From an uncultured Bacilli bacterium (lineage in GTDB: Bacteria > Bacillota_I > Bacilli_A > RF39 > UBA660), in NCBI GenBank assembly GCA_947591565.1, contig CANQDH010000015.1, forward strand, positions 1 to 12,677: a stretch of DNA of 12,677 nucleotides, in the 5' to 3' direction. The notes under the pieces are model-generated. The model did not search any database, was not told where the DNA came from, and worked only from the letters and a program-made list of their open reading frames with translations. The translations under genes and the position numbers were made by a program. Of this stretch, positions 6,585-12,677 are shown piece by piece (the stretch's first letter is position 1; every line of letters starts with the position of its first letter).

Positions 6585-9500
6585 CTTAGCCAATGAAAGA
6601 GAAGATGTTCCAAGCATAGAAATAGTTTCATCTGGTTGGGAAACTCAAGAAGTTGGAGCATGGCGTGTTACTAAAACAAGTAGTTGGGATGAAGAAGCCA
6701 ATGCTAATATAGTTCTTGATGTAGAAAGTATTTCCAAAATATCTACTATAAAAAAGGACGTAGTTTTAGTATTAGATAATTCATATAGTATGAAAGGAAC
6801 TAAATTAGATAATTTAAAAAGCAATACTATTGATTTAGTACATAATGTTTTAGGATATGAAGGAAATAAAATAGCTATAATAAATTTTAACAGAAATTCA
6901 GATATATTATCAGATTTTACTACAGATGAGAGAGTACTAACTGATATTATTCAAAAATTAGAGCCAGTAGGTACAACAAATTATAATGCTGCTCTTAAAA
7001 ACGTTGATAAGTTATTAGAAACTTATCAACATGAAGGAGACAAAGATTTAATAGTACTCTTTTTATCAGATGGGTATCCTTGTGAAGATACTCCAAATCA
7101 AATAGCAACTTATCAAATGTTAAAAGAAAAATATGATTTTTTAGTATTAAATGCTGTTCAATATGAAATGGGAGATAAAATACAACCAGAATTAATAGAA
7201 GTAAGTGATAAACAGTATTTAGCTACAGAAGCAAATTTAGGATCAGTACTATATAAAGCAATAGATTCGTCTGATTATTATGAAGAGTTTGTAATTACCG
7301 ATTTAATAAATGGGGAAGACTTTTATATTGATTCTGAATCAGATATTAAAGCAACATTAGGAACATTTCAATTAGTAAAAGAAGATGGAGTTCAAAAGGT
7401 AATATGGGATTTAGGAGAAAACGCTTATAAAACAGGAACAACTGAAAGAATGACAATTCATTTATCATTTATAAAAAAAGATACTGAATATGAAGAACTA
7501 TATAGTAGTGAAGATTATGAAGAATTTATAAGTAAAAGTTATGTTACTAATTTATCAGCAAATGTAAAAAGCAAATTTAATGGTGAAGAGCCAGAAGATA
7601 TTACAAGTAATGATAGTCCGAAATTACCATCAACATACTATGTTTTCTTTGATCCAGGAACTTCTGGACACCCTTTGGATGGTAGACATGCTGAGGAACA
7701 TTATGTTGGAGAAATAATAACTTTGGATCATTTTAATGTAAATAATTGGTGGACACCAAGTGGAAAATATTATGATTACGGAATGCCATCAAACGTTACT
7801 AAAATAAATAATAATCAATTTATTATGCCAAACGAAAACGTATATGTTTATGGAATTTGGGGAAATGTTTCAATGACAAAATCTATGGACGGCTCAATAT
7901 TTTCGGTTCATGAAAAAGATAAATATCTATATAAAGCTATTAAAAGTAAGGCGTTTTTGAGTCAGAAAGTCGAAAAATATAATGGTGAAGGTTCAAATGA
8001 TTTTGAAAACGACGTTTATTATTACACAGGTGCCGATTACACCACTGATGAATATGTCATATTTGCAAACTATTGCTGGCAGATAGTGAGAACCACAGAT
8101 ACAGGGGGAGTTAAAATTGTTTTATATGGTGAAATAGGTGAAGAAGGTACTTGTTATAATGAATTTAGATTTTATGATTCTCCATTAGAAGATAGATATA
8201 ATTATAGTTATTCACTTTCTGGTGTTGGTTTTATGTATGATGATAAAACAGATTATGTATCTTTTTCAACCATGGACGACGCTATTGGAGAATATGATTT
8301 GTATTCAACTGTAGATTTTTACCCAAATAATTATTATTCAAAACAGATAAAATATGATGAAGAAAATTATGAATATCAACTTATAGATCCTATATTAGGT
8401 AGTGAAATCCCCGATGAAGAAAAAGTTGGCTATTATACTTTATGTGGTGGAACCTCAAATACATCATGTAGATATGCAGATAAAATCGTATCTATAGAAG
8501 AAAGTGATTTTGGATATTTATATGGAAGAAGCATTAGAATGGAAAGTGGAGAAACTTTTGACGAAGCTAATACTATAAGAATTGGAACAGGTTATGAAGT
8601 TCAAGAGGATGGGACATATAAATTAATAAATGAACAAAAATTAAAAAAAGATGAATATAAAGAGAAGTATAAATCTTACGAAAAAACGTATGCATGTACG
8701 AGTGATGAATGCTATAGGATATACTATATTTATGAATCCAATGAAAGCTATTTTAAATATTATAATGGAGGTTATTATAGTAGAACATTAGATAAATTAT
8801 ATGGTAATTCTTATTCTTATGATAATGAAACAGGATTATATTCATTAACAGATCCTAAAACATTTATTGAATTGAACGGGGATTTGACTTCTCATCATTA
8901 TATCTTGGCAGATAGCTATAATGAAGAATGTACAGAAAAATGTAGTCAAATTGGATATATTTTTGGAACAGGAGGAGCTCGATGGCAAGGATATAATGAT
9001 ACTACTTATGAATTACAGTACATTGTGTTTGAAAATGGTAAAGGGCTTAACGATTATATTTATGATTCATTGTATAATAATGTTAACGTAAAAGATTCCA
9101 ACGCCAAAAAAGTTCTAGAAAACTGGTTTGAAAATAATTTATTAGATTATCAAGATTATTTAGAAGATACAATATTCTGCAATGATCGTACTATCTATGA
9201 TTTAGGATCATTCAATCCAAATGGAGGAGAATTAAATCAAGCTCTCTTTTTTAGAAATCCTGTTAATCCAACATTGATATGCAAAAATAAAATGGATAGT
9301 TTTAGCATTAGTAACGAAGAAGCGAAATTAAAATATCCTATTGGACTATTAACAATTGATGAAGCTTTACTTGCAAATGGGAGTTTAAAAGATGAAATAG
9401 CACTTATGACCCCTCATAGTATAAACATGTATGGTAACAATTATATAACACCAAATATTGGAATTACATCTTATTCTCGTAATTGGCCAAATGACGATTT

Positions 9501-9642
9501 TCCTTATATAAGTTCTGGAAGTCCAAATGGGGATTTAAATATAGTACCTGTAATATCGTTAAAGAAAGGGATAAAATACACAAGTGGTAATGGCTCTTCT
9601 TGGGAACCATATATTATAGATATGAATGAGGAAGGAGAATAA
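6415..9642 (+). CDS. vWA-domain surface adhesin-like protein, copy 2 (A2)
   Basis: 1075-aa paralogue of A1 with the same order of parts. The N-terminus (MAKHETYIDKNKWKKERL, hydrophobic 21-39) is nearly identical. The MIDAS residues fall at the same numbers: DNSYS from D121, T188 and LSDG D219. The InlB-like unit again begins near residue 402 (PKLPSTYYVFFDPGTSG, ending FIMPNENVYVYGIW). The C-terminal half keeps the frame (YVIFANYCWQIVRTTDTGGVKI; FCNDRT at C922; PVISLKKGIKY...EPYII) but is strongly diverged and about 28 aa longer overall, with three Cys-paired repeats from about 647, 727 and 802. Exported, N-terminally anchored, no sorting motif. It probably binds a different ligand or variant through the diverged tail (inference). 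Follows C by 37 nt; its stop is 3 nt from B2. Confidence 0.9.
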   Translation: MAKHETYIDKNKWKKERLKSIAKKAIILVLLIFASNFIIEKTFHYNFLSNTMKAIVGLANEREDVPSIEIVSSGWETQEVGAWRVTKTSSWDEEANANIVLDVESISKISTIKKDVVLVLDNSYSMKGTKLDNLKSNTIDLVHNVLGYEGNKIAIINFNRNSDILSDFTTDERVLTDIIQKLEPVGTTNYNAALKNVDKLLETYQHEGDKDLIVLFLSDGYPCEDTPNQIATYQMLKEKYDFLVLNAVQYEMGDKIQPELIEVSDKQYLATEANLGSVLYKAIDSSDYYEEFVITDLINGEDFYIDSESDIKATLGTFQLVKEDGVQKVIWDLGENAYKTGTTERMTIHLSFIKKDTEYEELYSSEDYEEFISKSYVTNLSANVKSKFNGEEPEDITSNDSPKLPSTYYVFFDPGTSGHPLDGRHAEEHYVGEIITLDHFNVNNWWTPSGKYYDYGMPSNVTKINNNQFIMPNENVYVYGIWGNVSMTKSMDGSIFSVHEKDKYLYKAIKSKAFLSQKVEKYNGEGSNDFENDVYYYTGADYTTDEYVIFANYCWQIVRTTDTGGVKIVLYGEIGEEGTCYNEFRFYDSPLEDRYNYSYSLSGVGFMYDDKTDYVSFSTMDDAIGEYDLYSTVDFYPNNYYSKQIKYDEENYEYQLIDPILGSEIPDEEKVGYYTLCGGTSNTSCRYADKIVSIEESDFGYLYGRSIRMESGETFDEANTIRIGTGYEVQEDGTYKLINEQKLKKDEYKEKYKSYEKTYACTSDECYRIYYIYESNESYFKYYNGGYYSRTLDKLYGNSYSYDNETGLYSLTDPKTFIELNGDLTSHHYILADSYNEECTEKCSQIGYIFGTGGARWQGYNDTTYELQYIVFENGKGLNDYIYDSLYNNVNVKDSNAKKVLENWFENNLLDYQDYLEDTIFCNDRTIYDLGSFNPNGGELNQALFFRNPVNPTLICKNKMDSFSISNEEAKLKYPIGLLTIDEALLANGSLKDEIALMTPHSINMYGNNYITPNIGITSYSRNWPNDDFPYISSGSPNGDLNIVPVISLKKGIKYTSGNGSSWEPYIIDMNEEGE
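8353..9084 (+). repeat. Three imperfect Cys-paired protein repeats in A2
   Basis: Residues about 647-890 hold three units beginning near Y647, Y727 and Y802. Openings are like YEVQEDGTYKL and YSYDNETGLYSL. Cys pairs are LCGGTSNTSC, YACTSDEC and ECTEKC. The spacing between paired Cys varies from 3 to 7 residues, and the sequence between units is poorly conserved with A1 even though the unit plan is shared. Confidence 0.55.
9632..9637 (+). promoter_or_regulatory. Shine-Dalgarno site of B2, inside the end of A2
   Basis: AAGGAG lies 8 nt before ATG 9646 and within the last codons of A2, whose TAA is at 9640-9642. This supports the 9646 start and translational coupling. The matching junction A1-B1 has no such strong site, a clear difference between the two units. 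Confidence 0.75.
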
Positions 9643-9645
9643 CAT

Positions 9646-11796
9646 ATGAATATATTAAAAGACGACAAAAAAACAAATTTATATGTTATGATAATTTTTC
9701 TTCTTTTAATTTTAATTACGTTAGGAGCTTTAACTCGTTCTACAATATCTTCACCATTAGAAGACGAATCTACTGTTGCTCCTAACAGTGAATTAACATA
9801 TTACATTAATATTGATTACTCAGGAAACGATAATGATGGAAATTGGGCATATTATAAAGAACAATGTATAGCAAAAGATTTTGACATAGAAAGTTTGCCT
9901 AAAACAGAAGAATATGGGTGGTTTGATGATGATGGAACATTCTATTATTACTGGTTTGACACGTGTGAAATATCCAACGCTAAAAGTGGTTATTTATACG
10001 TTGAAGATGTTATACCTGCTGGTTTAACATTCAATGGCTTTGAAAAAACTTTAGATGGTACTATAGGTGCATATACAAATGATGAAAATTTAATTTGTGA
10101 TGGCTATGTAATTGATGATAGCGAGGGACTAGAAGACTTAAATAATTATCATGGTCTCCACTATGATGAAGAAACAAGAACCGTGTCGTTCAGAATAAAA
10201 AATTTACAAGCCGGTTGTAGATTAACTATAGGAATAAAAACAATAACTCCTTCAATTGATGAAGAAAGTGAAATCCCTTCTGAAAAAAGAAAAGATTTTT
10301 ATAATTTTACTACAATTCATGGAAATGGATTAAGTGCCAATTCCAATTTTGTTCATGCCTATATGGGGCAGGATAATTTAAGATTTTGGAGTGTTAACTA
10401 TAAATTTGAAGGAGAAATTCCTAAAGAAGTAGAAGAAAACCTTCCTATCCAAACCCTATATGTAGCAGGAAGTAAAGTTGCAGTTTCACCCCCAATAAAT
10501 ATAGAAGGATATGAATTTAGTGGTTGGGAATGTGATGAGGTAAATGTGGAAAAAGGTATTTTTACTATGCCTAGTAAAAATATTACGTTTAAAGGGAGCT
10601 ATAGGAGTATAGATTCTCATAAAGTTAGATATCAATTAGATGAATCTTCTCCAATTCCAAAAGACTATTCTTTACCAGAAGAACGAAACTATTACCCAAA
10701 TGAAACAGTAAGATTAGACATTTTAACTAAAGGTGATGTTTTAAATGACTATAGATTTTTAGGTTGGGAGACAAATGATGTTGAAGTATCAAAAGAAGAT
10801 AGAGATTTCTTAATGCCTTCTCATGATATAACCCTAACAGGTAAATTTGAAGAAGCAAAATATAAAGTAGAATATAAATTTGAAGGCGAAATAATGCCCC
10901 CTAATAGTGATGAATATCTTCCACCAACACAGGAATTTTTACCAGGAACAAAAGTAAAATTAGAAAACGTTATATCACCAAGCGGTTTTAAATTTGTTGG
11001 TTGGAATAAAGATAGTAAATTTGAAATGCCTTCTCATGATGTTATTGTTTATGGAGAATGGGTTGTAAGATATGGTAATTTTTCGCCAACTATAACTAAT
11101 GAAATAGTAAATGAAAAAAGTCGATATAAATCAGGAGATACAATTCAGTATAAAATAACTATAACTAATACAGCAACTTTTAGGATAAAAGATATAATAG
11201 TTAAAGAACATAACGAAGAATCTCACTTTATTGAAGGAGTAGGTTATGAAAAAAATACAGACCATTTTGTAACTATACCAACAATTGAACCAGGAGAAAA
11301 AGTTGAAGTTTATGCTGAATACGTTGTAAAAGAAGAAGATCAAATAATAACAAATACAGCCGAAATAATGGGTGCTATAAATGATAATAATTATGAATTA
11401 AATACAGATGTAGCTTATAAAGCAACCAATGAAATAACAAGACAAGCTTCAAACTCAACATTAAAAATATGCAAAAAAGTAAGTGGAGTAGGACCAGAAA
11501 GATATTTTCAATTTAATATAAAAAGCACAACAGAAGAATATGAAACATCAATAAGAATAAAAGAAAATGAATGTCGAACCATAATTATAAATCAAGGGAC
11601 ATATATCGTAAATGAAATAATACCATCAGAGTATCAATTAGAAAATGTTAAAGGAGCAATAACATCTAATAATAGTGAATTAATAGTCGAAGATGGAAAC
11701 GAATATGAAATAACCTTTACAAATAAATTCAAAAGAAAAGGTTTTCTTCATTCATTTGGAACAACTATAAATGAAATCATTCAAGAAAGAAAATAA
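9646..11796 (+). CDS. InlB-repeat / DUF11-like / SpaA-like surface protein, copy 2 (B2)
   Basis: 716-aa paralogue of B1 with the same order: basic start and hydrophobic segment (11-30); adhesin-like domain (about 35-215) with about 30 extra residues that add a Cys pair (EQC...DTC) and a Tyr/Trp-rich stretch; three InlB/Flg_new-type repeats (about 246-324, 325-405, 406-479); a DUF11-like domain (about 480-590); and a SpaA/CnaB-like domain with candidate isopeptide residues K611, E657 and N693. The last 270 residues are almost identical to B1, while the N-terminal half is diverged. It ends EIIQERK instead of EVVQGG, so the ribosome-binding site for a C gene is missing. No C-terminal anchor. Likely partner of A2, whose stop is 3 nt upstream. 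The end of an insertion sequence begins shortly after the stop. Confidence 0.88.
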   Translation: MNILKDDKKTNLYVMIIFLLLILITLGALTRSTISSPLEDESTVAPNSELTYYINIDYSGNDNDGNWAYYKEQCIAKDFDIESLPKTEEYGWFDDDGTFYYYWFDTCEISNAKSGYLYVEDVIPAGLTFNGFEKTLDGTIGAYTNDENLICDGYVIDDSEGLEDLNNYHGLHYDEETRTVSFRIKNLQAGCRLTIGIKTITPSIDEESEIPSEKRKDFYNFTTIHGNGLSANSNFVHAYMGQDNLRFWSVNYKFEGEIPKEVEENLPIQTLYVAGSKVAVSPPINIEGYEFSGWECDEVNVEKGIFTMPSKNITFKGSYRSIDSHKVRYQLDESSPIPKDYSLPEERNYYPNETVRLDILTKGDVLNDYRFLGWETNDVEVSKEDRDFLMPSHDITLTGKFEEAKYKVEYKFEGEIMPPNSDEYLPPTQEFLPGTKVKLENVISPSGFKFVGWNKDSKFEMPSHDVIVYGEWVVRYGNFSPTITNEIVNEKSRYKSGDTIQYKITITNTATFRIKDIIVKEHNEESHFIEGVGYEKNTDHFVTIPTIEPGEKVEVYAEYVVKEEDQIITNTAEIMGAINDNNYELNTDVAYKATNEITRQASNSTLKICKKVSGVGPERYFQFNIKSTTEEYETSIRIKENECRTIIINQGTYIVNEIIPSEYQLENVKGAITSNNSELIVEDGNEYEITFTNKFKRKGFLHSFGTTINEIIQERK
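10963..11772 (+). repeat. High-identity 3' repeat, copy 2 (end of B2)
   Basis: Partner of 4891-5700. Similarity breaks at about 11774, where B1 reads GTAGTACAAGGAGGG and B2 reads ATCATTCAAGAAAGA, just before the insertion-sequence end. Confidence 0.9.
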
Positions 11797-11809
11797 ATAA
11801 CGTATTTTG

Positions 11810-11838
11810 TTGAATTTTCAATTTTGGTGTGATATTAT
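11810..11838 (+). promoter_or_regulatory. Promoter-like sequence at the IS right end, pointing into the element
   Basis: TTGAAT (11810-11815), a 17-nt spacer and TATTAT (11833-11838) with an extended -10 TG (11830-11831). It would read on the plus strand, antisense to the transposase, straight into the hairpin at 11868-11911. A likely reason is that the terminal inverted repeat carries the transposase promoter and so appears inverted here (inference; the other IS end is outside the window). Confidence 0.4.
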
Positions 11839-11867
11839 ATACCTGAATTTATCAGTTTTAAAAAAGC

Positions 11868-11911
11868 AAAATCTCTCGAACTCAGTGTTTATGCTGAATT
11901 GAGAGATTTTT
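11868..11911. terminator. Bidirectional terminator between B2 and the transposase
   Basis: AAAATCTCTC (11868-11877) pairs with GAGAGATTTT (11901-11910), with an inner TCAG/CTGA helix separated by an internal loop. Plus-strand reading ends in TTTTT. Minus-strand reading ends in TTTTGCTTTTTT, a good U-tract for stopping the transposase transcript. It also blocks plus-strand read-through from the surface-protein operon into the IS. Confidence 0.75.
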
Positions 11912-11939
11912 AAATGTTTGAAAAAGTGAGTACATGATT

Positions 11940-12677
11940 TTATTTTTTTGATTGTTTACAAATTTTTTTAATATTTTTTTCACTTATTATTTGATAATCG
12001 GTTCTAAAATTATAAAGCGTATGCAGTTTATCAGTTAAATCAGTTCTAGTGTAACTTGGAATATAATCATTTCCGACAAGATATAAATTATAATTTTTTA
12101 AAGTATCAATAATTTCTGAAACAGTGTGTTTTTCATCAAGTTTCTTTTCTAAATATCTAAATATAACTAGAGATAAGAAGCAAGAAAGAAAGTGAGCTTT
12201 AATTCTGTCTTCTCTAGATAAATAAACAGGTCTAGCTTTAAATTCAGTTTTCATGATTCTGAATGATTCTTCAATTTCCCATCTTCTTTTGTTTATTTTA
12301 ATTATTTCTTCTACATCATCTTCTAAGTTAGTACAAACAGCATATAAACCATCATATAAAGATTCATCATTAATTTTATCTTGATTTAAATTATAATTGT
12401 TTACTTCAGCAACTTCACCATCTTTAGTTGTAGGAATAACTTCAATAAACCTTTTGGGATCATTTTCATTATAACTTTTTATCTTTTTTGGACTTTTTTC
12501 GATTATATTAATGGCTCTTTGAATTTGTTTTTCTCTGATTCTTTTTTGATATTCTTGATATTTAGGAGAGAAAGTAACAATTAATCTTTGTTCAATTCCA
12601 TCTTCTTTAATCCATCTTTCTTTATAAAATATCTTATCATAATATTTATTAATTAATTCTTCATCATCTCTTAATTT
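11940..12677 (-). CDS. IS4/IS1634-like DDE transposase, C-terminal part (partial)
   Basis: Read on the minus strand, the frame is open from the window edge to TAA at 11942-11940, giving 245 residues. The ATG at 12254 is internal: the frame continues upstream through SLYDGLYAVCTNLEDDVEEI and INKRRWEIEESFRIMK. The latter gives R-x3-E-x6-K of the IS4-superfamily YREK signature (the Tyr position is Asn here), so the catalytic Glu is in the visible part; the two Asp residues should lie in the unseen N-terminal part. The tail (RPVYLSREDRIKAHFLSCFLSLVIFRYLEKKL) is typical of IS1634-type transposases. No frameshift or internal stop is seen in this part, so the element may be active. It converges on the surface operon with terminators between. 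Confidence 0.85.
   Translation of the reverse strand, partial: KLRDDEELINKYYDKIFYKERWIKEDGIEQRLIVTFSPKYQEYQKRIREKQIQRAINIIEKSPKKIKSYNENDPKRFIEVIPTTKDGEVAEVNNYNLNQDKINDESLYDGLYAVCTNLEDDVEEIIKINKRRWEIEESFRIMKTEFKARPVYLSREDRIKAHFLSCFLSLVIFRYLEKKLDEKHTVSEIIDTLKNYNLYLVGNDYIPSYTRTDLTDKLHTLYNFRTDYQIISEKNIKKICKQSKK

Larger units (their letters stand above)
11800..12677 (-). mobile_element. Right part of an IS4/IS1634-like insertion sequence (partial)
   Basis: Contains the transposase C-terminus, a 3' noncoding stretch with a terminator hairpin and a promoter-like sequence near the presumed end. The exact boundary cannot be fixed because the other terminal repeat and target duplication lie outside the window; it should fall between the B2 stop (11796) and about 11868. 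Confidence 0.6.

Noticed and set aside
475..11772. Diversity-generating retroelement as the source of variation
   Set aside because: No reverse transcriptase, template repeat or adenine-specific mismatch pattern is visible; the differences between copies are of many types.
12252..12254. ATG as the start of a separate 104-aa minus-strand gene
   Set aside because: The same frame stays open to the window edge and includes the YREK-type motif just upstream, so this Met is internal to a longer transposase.

Overview
The window is very AT-rich (about 30% GC by eye) and its long open frames use TGG for Trp and TAA as the only stop. With no in-frame TGA over roughly 3,900 codons, a TGA=Trp Mycoplasma code is unlikely. 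Together with Shine-Dalgarno sites, a VPNTG-type sorting signal and vWA/SpaA/InlB-repeat surface proteins, this points to a low-GC Firmicute, plausibly an uncultured host-associated Bacilli lineage (RF39- or Erysipelotrichales-like). The lineage is inferred, not shown.

Layout. Positions 2-208 are the 3' end of a sortase-anchored surface protein, closed by a strong hairpin (212-246). A leader of about 170 nt follows, with a possible promoter (294-323), a doubtful 39-codon ORF and a small hairpin. Next comes one tight co-directional gene series from 495 to 11796: vWA protein A1 (495-3638), InlB-repeat/SpaA-like protein B1 (3661-5721), TasA/SipW-substrate-like protein C (5724-6377), then a second vWA protein A2 (6415-9642) and a second InlB-repeat/SpaA-like protein B2 (9646-11796). 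The series ends at the right end of an insertion sequence whose IS4/IS1634-like transposase lies on the minus strand and runs off the window.

A1-B1 and A2-B2 are a tandem duplication. The copies are nearly identical at the outer ends (the leader plus start of A; the 3' part of B) and diverged in between, above all in the C-terminal half of A. C has no second copy in view; the IS occupies the place where it would be.

How the genes may work together (inference): all five proteins have an N-terminal hydrophobic segment and a large extracellular part, and none has a C-terminal sorting signal. A carries an intact metal-ion-dependent adhesion site (MIDAS), one InlB-like unit and a Cys-paired, Tyr-rich ligand-like region. 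B looks like a stalk of three InlB-type repeats, a DUF11-like domain and a SpaA/CnaB-like domain with plausible isopeptide residues. C resembles small biofilm-fibre subunits of the TasA/BsaA type. The simplest model is an adhesive surface fibre or complex with two alternative A-B pairs. I found no CRISPR array, tRNA or rRNA.
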